Positions 32,899 through 42,841 of a stretch of 51,088 nucleotides of DNA are shown one piece after another. The notes beneath the pieces are model-generated. The model saw nothing but the letters and a program-made list of their open reading frames with translations. It did not search any database and had not been told where the DNA came from. Source of the DNA: an uncultured Aeromonadaceae bacterium (GTDB lineage Bacteria > Pseudomonadota > Gammaproteobacteria > Enterobacterales > Aeromonadaceae); NCBI GenBank assembly GCA_945957385.1, contig CAMFKP010000025.1:1-51088 (forward strand), in the 5' to 3' direction. The translations under genes and the position numbers were made by a program. Positions within the stretch are counted from its first letter, which is position 1; each line of letters opens with the position of its first letter.

Positions 32899-34110
32899 TC
32901 ACATTTCCATCATGCGTTGCAGTAAATCACCCTCTAGCAAGGCGCGTTTGATCAGTGCCACGCCGCCCATGGTGGCTTGGCTTTGAAATGCTGCTGGCTC
33001 AATTGGTAACCCGGCGTGAAAGCTGGGTAGCGATTGATGTTCGACACACCGCTGTATTGCCGGGATCAGAACCTTCTGGGCCGCGACGATTTCGCCGGCG
33101 AGCAGGACTTTCTGCGGATTAAACAAATTCACCATGATGGCGATCGTTTGTCCTAGATATTCCCCAGTTTGACGAATGACTTCGCAGGCGAGCGGATCCC
33201 CCCGGTTGGCGGCAGAACACAGTGATTCAATATCTAACGCCGCCGGATCGAGCAAGGAGACATGACCACGAGTTAACAACTCACGTGTGCGTTCCAAAAT
33301 GGCAGGATTGGAAACGATGGTTTCCAGACAGCCAAAATTACCGCACTGACAACGTCGGCCGAAGCGTTCCACCTGTATATGACCGATCTCACCCACGTTA
33401 CGGTTCTGGCCAAGGAGCACCTTGCCCTTGCTGATAATGCCGGCACCGGTGCCGTTGTGTACCGAAACCAGGATAGAGTCCTGGCAGTCGCGTGAAGCGC
33501 CAAAGAAGTGTTCAGCCAAAGCCAGGGAACGGGTGTCATTGCCGATAAAAGTGGGCAGCTTAAAATGCGTTTCCAGTTCACTGGCCAGCGGAGAACCCGC
33601 CAGTGACAGGCTGGGCATGTAGAGCACTTCCCCGGATTCTGGATTGACCAGTCCAGGCAACGTTACGGCTAGCCCAATCAGCTGATTGATCTGTTTCTTG
33701 TGACTGGCGATGAAACATTCAAGTGCACTTTTCAGGCTGGCGATGACGGGTTCGCGTTCGCGCTCGGTCAATGGCTGCTCAATCCGTGCCAGCTCCTTGG
33801 CGGCGAGATTGTACAGCCCGATATGCACACTCTTTCGACCCAGTCGGCACGAGATGAACTGGAAACGCTGCTGCTCGGCAACGAGGGCGATGGCCCTGCG
33901 ACCGCCCGTGGATTCCAGCAGGGCCTCTTCGCGAATTAACCCGTGCTCCAGCATCTGGCGCGTAATCTTGGTGATACTGGCTGGGGCCAGCTGACAGATG
34001 TCTGCAATCTGGATGCGTGAGACGGGGCCCTGCTGATCGATGATGCGATAGACGGCAGCAGCGTTGACCTGCTTTACCAGATCGATATTGGCAATTTGTC
34101 CTTCGGTCAT
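32899..34110 (-). CDS. nagC: N-acetylglucosamine repressor NagC
   Basis: 403-residue ROK-family repressor. The helix-turn-helix is near residues 30-52 (VSRIQIADICQLAPASITKI); the sugar-kinase-like ROK domain has VHNGTGAGIISKG and the zinc-binding CQCGNFGCLETI. GlcNAc-6-phosphate is the inducer in this family. Length is close to E. coli NagC (406). Its start overlaps the nagA stop codon by one base, the third gene of nagBAC. It most likely controls both nagBAC and nagE through the operator at 36199. Confidence 0.95.
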   Translation of the reverse strand: MTEGQIANIDLVKQVNAAAVYRIIDQQGPVSRIQIADICQLAPASITKITRQMLEHGLIREEALLESTGGRRAIALVAEQQRFQFISCRLGRKSVHIGLYNLAAKELARIEQPLTEREREPVIASLKSALECFIASHKKQINQLIGLAVTLPGLVNPESGEVLYMPSLSLAGSPLASELETHFKLPTFIGNDTRSLALAEHFFGASRDCQDSILVSVHNGTGAGIISKGKVLLGQNRNVGEIGHIQVERFGRRCQCGNFGCLETIVSNPAILERTRELLTRGHVSLLDPAALDIESLCSAANRGDPLACEVIRQTGEYLGQTIAIMVNLFNPQKVLLAGEIVAAQKVLIPAIQRCVEHQSLPSFHAGLPIEPAAFQSQATMGGVALIKRALLEGDLLQRMMEM

Positions 34111-35261
34111 TATCCCTGTTCTGCATAGTGACCATGATCAACGGTGGCGCGCACCTTGAAATCGGGGTCAAAGATCGCCAGATTGGCGACATAACCGGGC
34201 GCAATGCGTCCGAGCTGATCGGCATAACCGATGGCGTTGGCCGGATAGAGGGTGGCCATACGCAGTGCTTCATCCAGTGATAGCCCAACCACTTTGACCA
34301 GGTTGGCTACCCCTTCGATCATCGTCAGTGCCGAGCCGCCGAGTGTACCATGGCGATCGACGCATTGTCCGTCCCGGTAATAGACGGTGCTGCCGCAAAA
34401 ATCGAACTGATTGAAACCGGCGGGTGCTCCTGCCGGCGCGGTCGCATCGGTCACCAGACACAAGCGGTTGCCGAGCGTTTTATGCGCAAGGCGCACATTG
34501 GCGGGATGCACATGATGGCCATCAACGATGATGCCTGCGTATATGTCATCGCGGTCATAAATGGCGCCGACAATACCGGGTTCACGGCCATTCAAGGTGG
34601 GGGTCATCGCATTGTACAGATGGGTTGCAAACCGGATCCCCAGATTAAATCCGGTCATGGCTTCATCATAACTGGCGGCACTGTGACCGATAGACAAGAG
34701 AATGCCGGCCTCACTCAGCCGGTGCAGGTGTTCTGGACGGTTTTTCTCCGGCGCCAACGTGATTTTGGCAATGCAGTCGGCGTGGGCGCAGAGAAAGTCG
34801 ATCATCTCATCACTCGGACGCCGGATTTGTTCTGCGGGATGAATCCCTTTGCGAACCTTGTTGGTGTAAGGCCCTTCCAGATGGACACCTGGAACACGGG
34901 TGCCATGACGTTGCTTGTAACAGCGCGTTGCGGCGATTGCGCGTTGCATATCCTGATCTGGACTGGTGATCAGCGTTGGCAGGAAGCTGGTGGTGCCTGA
35001 TCTGAGGTTAGCGTTATGCATTATCTCCAGTGTCTGGACGCTGGGGTCATCATTGAACATGACACCACCGCAACCATTGAGCTGCAAATCGATAAATCCA
35101 GGGGCGATATGCAGCCCGTTGAGATCTATCTGCTGACAGTCTGCTGGAACAGCGGAGAGAGGCAGCACGCTGGTAATCCGGTCGTGATCCACAATCACCG
35201 CATGATCAACTAAGGTACCGGCACCGGTATGAATGTGGGCATGGCAGAGAGCAAATATCAT
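34110..35261 (-). CDS. nagA: N-acetylglucosamine-6-phosphate deacetylase
   Basis: 383-residue amidohydrolase that turns GlcNAc-6-P into glucosamine-6-P and acetate. Key segments: HIAPGFIDLQLNGCGG, GVHLEGPYTNKVRKGIHP (metal Glu), ILLSIGHSAASYDEA, VDGHHVHP and CLVTDATAPAGAP (catalytic Asp). Length equals E. coli NagA (382). GAGG precedes the ATG and overlaps the nagB stop, so translation is coupled. Middle gene of nagBAC. Confidence 0.96.
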   Translation of the reverse strand: MIFALCHAHIHTGAGTLVDHAVIVDHDRITSVLPLSAVPADCQQIDLNGLHIAPGFIDLQLNGCGGVMFNDDPSVQTLEIMHNANLRSGTTSFLPTLITSPDQDMQRAIAATRCYKQRHGTRVPGVHLEGPYTNKVRKGIHPAEQIRRPSDEMIDFLCAHADCIAKITLAPEKNRPEHLHRLSEAGILLSIGHSAASYDEAMTGFNLGIRFATHLYNAMTPTLNGREPGIVGAIYDRDDIYAGIIVDGHHVHPANVRLAHKTLGNRLCLVTDATAPAGAPAGFNQFDFCGSTVYYRDGQCVDRHGTLGGSALTMIEGVANLVKVVGLSLDEALRMATLYPANAIGYADQLGRIAPGYVANLAIFDPDFKVRATVDHGHYAEQG

Positions 35262-35269
35262 TTAGTACC

Positions 35270-36070
35270 TCAGATCCGTTTGATATTTTCGGATTCCAGC
35301 TCTTGAAAGTAACGAACGGTTTTTACTTTAAGCTCCATGGTCGACGGTTCATCACACACCATGATGCTCTTGGCGTGCAGTTGTAATGCCGAGATAGTCC
35401 ACAGATGGTTCACGCTACCTTCTACCGCGGCTTGCAGTGCTTGCGCCTTTGCATGCCCGGTCACCAAAATCATGATCTCTTCGGCATCCAGTAAGGTCCC
35501 GACGCCAACGGTCAGCGCCAACTTCGGCACTTGCTGCAGATCGCCGTCGAAAAATCGGGCGTTGGCGAGCCGGGTATCTTCGGTCAGGGTCTTGATCCGG
35601 GTGCGAGAGCTTAACGATGACGCCGGCTCATTAAATGCAATGTGGCCATCATTGCCTACCCCGCCCATGAACAGATGAATACGTCCGAAGTGGCGGATCC
35701 GCTCTTCATAGCGTGCGCATTCTGCCACCAGATCTTGAGCGTTGCCATTGAGGATGTGGATGTTTTCTCGACGGATATCGATGTGATTGAAAAAGTTGTG
35801 ATACATGAAGCTGTGGTAGCTCTGAGGATGCTCTTCTGGCAAGCCTACATATTCATCCATGTTGAATGTCACCACATTGGCGAAGCTGACTTCACCTCGT
35901 TTGTGTAATGCAATCAGCTGTCGATAGGTTGCCAGCGGTGTCCCACCAGTTGGTAATCCCAATACAAATGGCCGATCAGCCGTAGGGGCAAATGCCGTGA
36001 TCCGATCAACGATATGGCGGGCAGACCATTGACCGACTTGCTCAGCGGTTTTCAGTGGAATCAGTCTCAT
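35270..36070 (-). CDS. nagB: Glucosamine-6-phosphate deaminase
   Basis: 266-residue enzyme that converts glucosamine-6-P to fructose-6-P and ammonia. Signature parts: [43 protein letters not shown] (Asp72 equivalent), [19 protein letters not shown] (Asp141, His143, Glu148 equivalents). Length identical to E. coli NagB (266). The start at 36070 is fixed by AGGAG six bases upstream; the longer reading to 36196 is not needed. First gene of nagBAC, divergent from nagE. Confidence 0.97.
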   Translation of the reverse strand: MRLIPLKTAEQVGQWSARHIVDRITAFAPTADRPFVLGLPTGGTPLATYRQLIALHKRGEVSFANVVTFNMDEYVGLPEEHPQSYHSFMYHNFFNHIDIRRENIHILNGNAQDLVAECARYEERIRHFGRIHLFMGGVGNDGHIAFNEPASSLSSRTRIKTLTEDTRLANARFFDGDLQQVPKLALTVGVGTLLDAEEIMILVTGHAKAQALQAAVEGSVNHLWTISALQLHAKSIMVCDEPSTMELKVKTVRYFQELESENIKRI

Positions 36071-36169
36071 CATTTTCTCCTGTGCAAAGACGCACCCCGA
36101 TAACTTAATTTTCATGCTAAACAAAGATCGCTGTTTATGCGACACGTTTTGCGCATTGAAAGCGTTTCT

Positions 36170-36185
36170 GGTGATTTTTGTCACG
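36170..36185. promoter_or_regulatory. CRP-like site between nagB and nagE
   Basis: GGTGATTTTTGTCACG keeps GTGA-N6-TCAC of the CRP consensus, one change in each outer base. It is placed between the divergent nagBAC and nagE, 100 bp before the nagB start and 222 bp before the nagE start. Catabolite control of nag genes is established in E. coli. Confidence 0.55.
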
Positions 36186-36198
36186 ATTTTAACCAATG

Positions 36199-36219
36199 TT
36201 ATTTCACGTCGATAAATAA
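36199..36219. promoter_or_regulatory. NagC operator between nagB and nagE
   Basis: TTATTT-N9-AAATAA is a perfect inverted repeat with the half-sites and spacing of NagC boxes. It lies 14 bp from the CRP-like site. With the nagC gene in the same cluster, this is a convincing autoregulatory operator. No second box was identified, though E. coli uses two for looping. Confidence 0.65.
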
Positions 36220-36406
36220 CGTACCTACACTGCCTTCATCGCCAGCGTTTGCGGCGAGACTGAGGTCCAAGTCAGGAGGGGTGGGGTGTCGTTCCTGACG
36301 ACATCACAGTAAAGCGGCAACGTTGAGTCGGAGACACGGGCGACAAAACCAGATGATGACGTTTGGTCTGTCTGGTCGCCAGGATGACGAATGTGAGGAG
36401 TGGATA

Positions 36407-37909
36407 GTGAATATTCTTGGTTATTTGCAAAAAGTCGGTCGGGCCCTGATGGTGCCGGTCGCTACGCTGCCAGCGGCAGCGATTCTGATGGGGGTGGGTT
36501 ACTGGATTGATCCGGTCGCCTGGGGTGGTAATAGCGCGATAGCGGCTTTTTTCATTAAATCCGGTGGCGCCATCATAGATAACATGTCGGTGTTGTTTGC
36601 CATCGGTGTGGCGTATGGCATGTCCAAGGATAAAGATGGTGCCGCGGCCTTGGCTGGGTTTGTCGGCTTTCTGGTGCTGACGACGCTCTGTTCGCCTGAA
36701 GCCGTGTCACAAATCCTGGGGTTAGCGCCAGCCGAGGTTCCGGCGGCATTCGGCAAGGTTAAAAATCAGTTTGTGGGCATCATCGTCGGTATCATCGCCG
36801 CTGAGCTGTATAACCGTTATAGCAATGTCGAATTGCACAAAGCGCTGGCGTTTTTCAGTGGCCGGCGGCTGGTCCCCATCTTGACCTCATTTGCCATGAT
36901 TCCATTGGCTTTTGTGCTGATGTATGTCTGGCCAATGGTCTTTGGTGGCCTGGTCTCCTTTGGCGAGCATATCCAGAGTCTGGGGGCGACAGGGGCGGGT
37001 ATCTATGCTTTCTTCAACCGCTTGCTGATTCCAGTTGGCCTGCATCATGCCCTGAACTCTGTGTTCTGGTTTGATGTGGCCGGTATCAATGATATTCCCA
37101 ACTTCCTGGCGGGTGGCAAGGCGCTGGCTGAAGGCAAGGCGGTACTGGGTGTCACTGGTATGTATCAGGCGGGCTTCTTCCCCATCATGATGTTCGGTTT
37201 GCCGGGTGCGGCGCTGGCCATCTACCACACGGCCAAGCCAGAAAACCGCGAGAAGGTCGCATCCATCATGATCGCCGCGGCGTTTGCCGCCTTCTTTACC
37301 GGGGTGACCGAACCACTTGAATTCGCCTTCATGTTTGTTGCGCCGATGCTGTATGTCCTGCATGCGGTGCTGACGGGGATCTCCGTCTTTATCGCGGCCT
37401 CCATGCACTGGATTGCCGGTTTCGGTTTCAGCGCCGGGCTGGTGGATATGGTGCTGTCATCGCGTAATCCATTGGCGGTCCACTGGTACATGCTGCTGTT
37501 GCAAGGTGTCGTGTTCTTCTTTGTCTACTATGCCGTGTTCCGCTTTGTGATTGTGCGTTTCAATCTGAAAACGCCAGGGCGTGAAGAGGAGGAGGGGAGT
37601 GTGGCGACCGCGGCTCCGGTTGCCAAGTGCTCAGATCGCAGCGTGCTGGCCAGACAATATCTGAAGGCACTGGGTGGTCATGACAACCTTGTCAGCATTG
37701 ATGCCTGCATTACCCGCCTGCGCCTGACACTGAAGGATCGGCAACGTGTGGATGAGCGCACGCTCAAAGCGCTGGGCGCCTCAGGCGTAGTCAAGCTGGG
37801 TGAGAACAACCTGCAGGTCGTATTGGGGCCGCTGGCTGAAATCATCGCCGGTGAAATGCGCAATATTCCGGCGTCAGAAGATCTCAGTGGCGTGCCGCTT
37901 CCGGCCTAA
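36407..37909 (+). CDS. nagE: GlcNAc-specific PTS permease, IICB
   Basis: 500-residue inner-membrane PTS permease that imports and phosphorylates GlcNAc. Residues 1 to about 390 form the IIC channel (VGRALMVPVATLPAAAILMG, HHALNSVFWFDVAGIN, GFFPIMMFGLPGAALA, FFTGVTEPLEFAFM); the IIB domain at about 415-490 has ISIDACITRLRL-type sequence with phospho-Cys434. There is no IIA domain, unlike the 648-residue E. coli NagE, so phosphate should come from a separate IIA-Glc. Start is GTG at 36407, with GAGGAG six bases upstream; the upstream ATG at 36323 lacks such a site. Divergent from nagBAC. Confidence 0.94.
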   Translation: MNILGYLQKVGRALMVPVATLPAAAILMGVGYWIDPVAWGGNSAIAAFFIKSGGAIIDNMSVLFAIGVAYGMSKDKDGAAALAGFVGFLVLTTLCSPEAVSQILGLAPAEVPAAFGKVKNQFVGIIVGIIAAELYNRYSNVELHKALAFFSGRRLVPILTSFAMIPLAFVLMYVWPMVFGGLVSFGEHIQSLGATGAGIYAFFNRLLIPVGLHHALNSVFWFDVAGINDIPNFLAGGKALAEGKAVLGVTGMYQAGFFPIMMFGLPGAALAIYHTAKPENREKVASIMIAAAFAAFFTGVTEPLEFAFMFVAPMLYVLHAVLTGISVFIAASMHWIAGFGFSAGLVDMVLSSRNPLAVHWYMLLLQGVVFFFVYYAVFRFVIVRFNLKTPGREEEEGSVATAAPVAKCSDRSVLARQYLKALGGHDNLVSIDACITRLRLTLKDRQRVDERTLKALGASGVVKLGENNLQVVLGPLAEIIAGEMRNIPASEDLSGVPLPA

Positions 37910-37946
37910 TCCAGCTGCCGGAATACGGCAATCAACAATAAAAAAA

Positions 37947-37966
37947 GGCGCCACTGTGGTGGCGCC
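37947..37966 (-). other. Hairpin between nagE and chitobiase, T-run on the minus strand
   Basis: GGCGCCAC-TGTG-GTGGCGCC, preceded by an A-run at 37939-37946. On the plus strand no T-run follows, so it is a poor terminator for nagE; on the minus strand it has the terminator form but no gene to end. It lies 37 bp after the nagE stop and 55 bp before the chitobiase ATG. Confidence 0.45.
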
Positions 37967-38021
37967 TAAATCCAAAAGTCTGCTTAACACCCCATAACAC
38001 TAACAAAGGAAGGTCAAGGCT

Positions 38022-40676
38022 ATGAAATGCAAGCACTCTATTATAGCAATGGCGTTGCTCGGAACGCTATCACTGAACGCCCATGCGACATCATCGCAAT
38101 CACTGGTGGATGGCATTGCCAAAGATCTGGTCATCAAATACGAGCTGGTTACCAATGATGGTGCTGGTGCAGGCATCGACTGCCAGGCGCTGGGCGCAGA
38201 TTGGGCAAGCTGCAACGTCAGTAAATTACACCTGACAAATAATGGCGCAGCCATTCCGGCAGCGGGTTGGGATCTCTATTTGCACTCCATCCGCCGTATC
38301 CTGCGGGTCGATAACGATCAATTTCGGATTAGCCACCTGACCGGCGATCTGTATCGTCTCGAGCCGACCGCCAGTTTCCAGGGCCTGGCGAGCGGAGCCA
38401 AGCTGGAAATCCCCTTAGTCGTTGAATATTGGCAACTGTTTGAAACCGATGTCATGCCCAATTGGTATGTGACGGCGCCGGGGGCGGAGCCTCGCGTATT
38501 GGCTAGCATGGGTGATGTCGATAATCCCCGGACTTACACCCTGCCGTTTGATGGCGATAAGTGGAAGCGCACCAAGGATGACGCCAATATCCTGATGACC
38601 AGCCAGTCACGGTTCGAGGCCAATGCGGCCACAGCAGCCTTGCCGGCCGCAGCCCTTGCTGCGCGCATCATCCCCGCCCCGTTACAACAAGAAGTGATGC
38701 CGGGGCAGGCCAATCTGGCCAAGGTGCATCTGCAGGCGAAAGGGCTATCCAAGGCGCAACTGACGGCACTGCGTCAGTCGCTGGCCCGCTTGGGTGTTAA
38801 AGAGGCCACCGATGGTTACCCACTGCACATCAGTGTCGGGAACAGCCAACAACAACAGGCCGAAGGCTACGATCTGCTGATTGCCGCTGACGGCGCGACC
38901 ATCAAGGGTCATGATGCGGCCGGTGCCTTCTGGGGGGCGCAGTCACTGCTCTCGTTGTTGGGGGTGAATCAGCATCAGGTGCCGCTGATGAAGGTCAGCG
39001 ATGCTCCTCGGTTTGAATACCGCGGCATGCAAACCGATGTCGCCCGCCATTTCCGTAGCCAGCAAACCTTGATGAAGCTGATCGATCAAATGTCAGCGAT
39101 GAAGCTCAACAAGTTGCATCTGGGGCTGACCAACGATGAGGGCTGGCGCCTGGAGATCCCGGGATTGCCGGAGTTGACGGAAGTGGGTGGCAAGCGCTGC
39201 CATGATCTGAGCGAGACCCGTTGCCTGCTGCCACAGCTGGGCTCCGGACCAACCAGTGACAACCAAGGCTCCGGTTTCTACAGCAAACAGGAGTACATCG
39301 AACTGGTGCGTTATGCCAAAGCCCGTGGCGTGACCGTGATTCCGGAGATCAACATGCCGGCGCACGCCAGAGCGGCGGTGATGTCGATGGAGGCGCGTTA
39401 TCAACGTTTGAAGGGGCAGGGCAAGCTCAAGGCGGCCGAGGAGTACCGGTTGTTTGATCCGCAGGATACCTCGAACAGCACTTCGGTGCAGTTTTATGAC
39501 AAGCACTCGTACATCAATCCTTGCCTGCCTTCCACGGTACGCTTTGTCGACAAAGTGATGTCCGAAGTGGCGGCGATGCACAAGGAGGCGGGACAACCGC
39601 TGACAGCCTGGCATTACGGTGGCGACGAGACCAAGAACATCTTCTTGGGCGCCGGCTTCCAGGACATCCATGCTGCAGACAAGGACAAGGTGGCATGGAA
39701 GGGCAATGTCGACTTGAGCAAGCAGGATTATGCCTTTGCCAAGTCACCTGCCTGCCAGCGTTTCGTGACGGAAGGCAAAGTCAAGGCGGTGCAGGAGCTG
39801 CCGTCCTGGTTTGCCCGTGAAGTCAGTCAGCAGGTCAAGCAGCATGGCATGACGGCGCTGCAGGCCTGGCAAGATGGGCTCAAATATGCCAACAGTGCCG
39901 CCGATTTCGCGACGCCACAGACCGTGGTCAACTTCTGGGACACCCTGTACTGGGGTGGATTCAACGAAGCCAGTGCCTGGGCTGAAAAGGGGTATCAGGT
40001 GGTCTTGTCCAATCCGGACTATCTCTACTTTGATTTCCCGTGGGAAGTGAATCCGCAGGAGCGTGGTTATTACTGGGCGACCCGGTTTAACGATACTCGC
40101 AAGGTGTTTGCGTTTGCGCCGGAGAACTTGCCGCAAAATGCCGAGACCTCGGTCGATCGTGATGGCAAGCCGTTCGTCGCCAAGGGAGAGTATGCCGCCG
40201 TCAAGTTCAAGGGCATTTCCGGCCAGCAGTGGAGCGAGACAGTGCAGACCGATGAGCAGTATGAGTACATGGTCTATCCGCGTATTTTCTCGCTGGCGGA
40301 GCGGGCCTGGCACCAGGCTGGCTGGGAGTTGCCCTATGTGAAGGGGCGCGAGTTCTCCGACAAGAGCCAGTTTGTCGACAAGGCGGCGCTGGCCAAGGAC
40401 TGGCAGCTGTTTGCCAACGTCTTGGGACAGCGTGAGATGGCCAAGCTCGAAGCGGCAGGGATCCACTATCGCTTGTCGGTGCCGGGCGGCAAGATTGTCG
40501 ATGGCAAGCTGGAGGCCAACACGGATCTGCCGGGACTGCGTATTGAGTTCAGTACCGATGGTCAGCAATGGCAGCCATACGATGCCAGTAACAAGCCCGC
40601 TGTGACAGCCGGCAAGGTGTGGCTGCGCACCGTCAGCTTTGACGGTCAGCGCCATAGCCGGGTGACGACACTGTAA
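38022..40676 (+). CDS. Chitobiase, GH20 beta-N-acetylhexosaminidase
   Basis: 884-residue secreted or periplasmic enzyme that cleaves chitobiose and chitooligosaccharides to GlcNAc. Sec signal MKCKHSIIAMALLGTLSLNA ending near AHA. Domains: chitobiase N-terminal carbohydrate-binding-like domain (about 30-180), GH20 domain 2 (about 210-330), the (beta/alpha)8 catalytic barrel from RFEYRGMQTDVARHF, with the catalytic pair in WHYGGDETKNIF (Asp535, Glu536), and a C-terminal Ig-like domain (LEAAGIHYRLSVPGGKIVDG). Length matches Vibrio and Serratia chitobiase (about 885). It is 113 bp behind nagE and delivers the substrate for it; a chb-type symbol is common but not assigned here. Confidence 0.94.
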   Translation: MKCKHSIIAMALLGTLSLNAHATSSQSLVDGIAKDLVIKYELVTNDGAGAGIDCQALGADWASCNVSKLHLTNNGAAIPAAGWDLYLHSIRRILRVDNDQFRISHLTGDLYRLEPTASFQGLASGAKLEIPLVVEYWQLFETDVMPNWYVTAPGAEPRVLASMGDVDNPRTYTLPFDGDKWKRTKDDANILMTSQSRFEANAATAALPAAALAARIIPAPLQQEVMPGQANLAKVHLQAKGLSKAQLTALRQSLARLGVKEATDGYPLHISVGNSQQQQAEGYDLLIAADGATIKGHDAAGAFWGAQSLLSLLGVNQHQVPLMKVSDAPRFEYRGMQTDVARHFRSQQTLMKLIDQMSAMKLNKLHLGLTNDEGWRLEIPGLPELTEVGGKRCHDLSETRCLLPQLGSGPTSDNQGSGFYSKQEYIELVRYAKARGVTVIPEINMPAHARAAVMSMEARYQRLKGQGKLKAAEEYRLFDPQDTSNSTSVQFYDKHSYINPCLPSTVRFVDKVMSEVAAMHKEAGQPLTAWHYGGDETKNIFLGAGFQDIHAADKDKVAWKGNVDLSKQDYAFAKSPACQRFVTEGKVKAVQELPSWFAREVSQQVKQHGMTALQAWQDGLKYANSAADFATPQTVVNFWDTLYWGGFNEASAWAEKGYQVVLSNPDYLYFDFPWEVNPQERGYYWATRFNDTRKVFAFAPENLPQNAETSVDRDGKPFVAKGEYAAVKFKGISGQQWSETVQTDEQYEYMVYPRIFSLAERAWHQAGWELPYVKGREFSDKSQFVDKAALAKDWQLFANVLGQREMAKLEAAGIHYRLSVPGGKIVDGKLEANTDLPGLRIEFSTDGQQWQPYDASNKPAVTAGKVWLRTVSFDGQRHSRVTTL

Positions 40677-40681
40677 ACCCT

Positions 40682-40707
40682 CAAGGCGGGTCGTTCGACC
40701 CGCCTTG
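40682..40707. other. Stem-loop after chitobiase
   Basis: CAAGGCGGGTCG-TT-CGACCCGCCTTG, a perfect 12-bp stem with a two-base loop six bases after the chitobiase stop. It has no T-run; it may protect the 3' end of the mRNA or be a small dispersed hairpin. Confidence 0.5.
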
Positions 40708-40799
40708 CTGCTGGGTATCCTCGGGTATCCAGTGTCAAGGCGTAAGCCTTGCGTGGGTGGCGGCACTCAGCCCCCGTTCCTGTTGGAAAGTCCTTGCTT

Positions 40800-40821
40800 C
40801 CCCGCTTGCGCGGGGTTTTTT
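40800..40821 (+). terminator. Intrinsic terminator of nagE-chitobiase
   Basis: CCCCGC-TTGC-GCGGGG followed by six T, about 125 bp after the chitobiase stop and 110 bp before glnS. Confidence 0.8.
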
Positions 40822-40931
40822 CGTCTGGCGCCCCGCCAGCAAGACAGATAAATACCTTGAGTGCCGATCCCGATTCATGGATCATTAGCGGTTATCACGC
40901 TGTCGTAGCAAATATCTCTTGAGGTGAGTGA

Positions 40932-42593
40932 ATGACTCAGGCGGAACATCGCCCCACCAATTTTATTCGTCAGATCATTGATGAAGATCTGGCTAGCGGC
41001 AAACACACCACTGTGGCCACCCGGTTTCCGCCGGAGCCTAATGGTTACCTGCATATCGGCCACGCCAAATCGATCTGCCTGAACTTCGGCATCGCCCAGG
41101 ATTATCAGGGCACCTGCAACCTGCGCTTTGATGACACCAATCCGGCCAAAGAAGAGGTCGAATATGTCGAATCCATCCAGCGCGACGTGCAGTGGCTGGG
41201 TTTCCAGTGGCATGGTGCCGTGCGTTACTCCTCGGATTACTTCGACAAGCTGTATGGCTATGCCATCGAGCTGATCAACAAGGGGTTGGCGTATGTCGAT
41301 GAGCTGTCAGCCGACGAGATCCGTGAATACCGCGGCACCCTGACCTCGCCAGGCAAAAACAGCCCGTATCGTGATCGCAGCGTTGAGGAAAACCTGGCGC
41401 TGTTTGAGAAGATGCGTAGCGGCGGGTTCAAGGAGGGGGAAGCCTGTCTGCGGGCCAAGATCGATATGGCTTCGTCTTTCATCGTCATGCGCGATCCGGT
41501 GATCTACCGCGTCAAGTTTGCCGAGCATCACCAGACCGGCGACAAGTGGTGCATCTACCCGATGTACGACTTCACACACTGTATTTCGGACGCCCTCGAA
41601 GGCATCACCCACTCCATCTGTACGCTGGAGTTCCAGGACAACCGTCGTCTGTATGACTGGGTGCTGGATAACATCAGCATCGACTGTCATCCGCGTCAGT
41701 ACGAGTTCAGCCGTCTGAACCTTGAATACAGCATCATGTCCAAGCGCAAGCTCAATCTGTTGGTCACCGAACAGATCGTGGAAGGCTGGGACGATCCGCG
41801 CATGCCGACCGTGTCGGGGCTGCGTCGTCGTGGCTATACCCCGGCGGCCATCCGCGAGTTCTGCCGCCGCATCGGCGTGACCAAGCAGGATAACACCGTC
41901 GAGATGAGCGCACTGGAATCCTGTATTCGTGAGGATCTGAACGAAAACGCGCCGCGCGCCATGGCGGTGCTGCGCCCGTTGCGCATCGTGATCGAGAACT
42001 TTGATGCGGCTCAGACCGAGACGCTGACGGTGCCGAACCACCCGAACAAGCCGGAAATGGGGACTCATACCATACCGTTTGCTCGCGAGATCCTGATTGA
42101 TGAAGCCGACTTCCGTGAAGAGGCCAACAAGCAGTTCAAGCGTCTGGTGCTGGGCAAGGAGGTGCGTCTGCGCCATGCCTACGTCATCAAGGCCGAGCGG
42201 GTGGAGAAAGATGCCGAGGGCCGTATCACCACCGTCTACTGCAGTTACGACGCCGATACCCTGGGCAAGGATCCCGCCGATGGCCGCAAGGTAAAAGGCG
42301 TCATCCACTGGGTGACGGCGGCGCACTCGCTGCCGGCGCAGATCCGGTTGTATGACCGCTTGTTTGCGGTGGCCAATCCCGGTGCCGCCGACGACTTCCT
42401 GGCGACCATCAACCCGAACTCGCTGACCCTCATCGAGGGTGCCCGGGTTGAACCGAGCCTGAAAGAGGCGCCAGCCGAGAAGGCATTCCAGTTTGAGCGC
42501 GAAGGCTATTTCTGCGCGGACAGCAAGCTGTCGACGCCGGAGCAGCTGGTCTTCAACCTGACCGTGGCACTGCGAGATACCTGGCAGGAATAA
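40932..42593 (+). CDS. glnS: Glutaminyl-tRNA synthetase
   Basis: 553-residue class I synthetase that charges tRNA-Gln. HIGH motif: LHIGHAKS (41-44); KMSKS-like motif: IMSKRKL (269-271). [20 protein letters not shown] and the anticodon-binding beta-barrels after residue 340 are as in E. coli GlnS (554). TTGAGGTGAG precedes the ATG. Being next to nagE, as in E. coli, supports the gene order. Single gene with its own terminator. Confidence 0.97.
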   Translation: MTQAEHRPTNFIRQIIDEDLASGKHTTVATRFPPEPNGYLHIGHAKSICLNFGIAQDYQGTCNLRFDDTNPAKEEVEYVESIQRDVQWLGFQWHGAVRYSSDYFDKLYGYAIELINKGLAYVDELSADEIREYRGTLTSPGKNSPYRDRSVEENLALFEKMRSGGFKEGEACLRAKIDMASSFIVMRDPVIYRVKFAEHHQTGDKWCIYPMYDFTHCISDALEGITHSICTLEFQDNRRLYDWVLDNISIDCHPRQYEFSRLNLEYSIMSKRKLNLLVTEQIVEGWDDPRMPTVSGLRRRGYTPAAIREFCRRIGVTKQDNTVEMSALESCIREDLNENAPRAMAVLRPLRIVIENFDAAQTETLTVPNHPNKPEMGTHTIPFAREILIDEADFREEANKQFKRLVLGKEVRLRHAYVIKAERVEKDAEGRITTVYCSYDADTLGKDPADGRKVKGVIHWVTAAHSLPAQIRLYDRLFAVANPGAADDFLATINPNSLTLIEGARVEPSLKEAPAEKAFQFEREGYFCADSKLSTPEQLVFNLTVALRDTWQE

Positions 42594-42610
42594 GATGGCA
42601 TTAAATAAAA

Positions 42611-42632
42611 AACCGCCCCAGGGCGGTTTTTT
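42611..42632 (+). terminator. Intrinsic terminator of glnS
   Basis: AACCGCCC-CA-GGGCGGTT with flanking A- and T-runs; T tail at 42627-42632. It begins 18 bp after the glnS stop. Confidence 0.85.
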
Positions 42633-42819
42633 ATTTTCTAAAGACAACGAAAATAATCTAAAAATAAAAACAAAAATAATATAGCTATCGTAATACCATG
42701 ATAATTAAGGTTTGTTTTTTGATTGTGTTGTTTTTTTATTAACCAGATAAATAAAATGACCACCGATGACGTTATTAAAAATCAATAACTCATCACAGGC
42801 GGTCATTAATAAAAAGCGG

Positions 42820-42839
42820 CCCTGTCATCGTTGACAGGG
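42820..42839 (-). terminator. Terminator of fur
   Basis: On the minus strand CCCTGTCA-ACGA-TGACAGGG forms an 8-bp stem right after the fur stop, then CCGC and five T. Confidence 0.65.
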
Positions 42840-42841
42840 AA

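Noticed and set aside
41307..42647. 446-residue minus-strand open frame opposite glnS
   Set aside because: It is an antisense shadow of a strongly conserved gene; no ribosome site or homology pattern seen.
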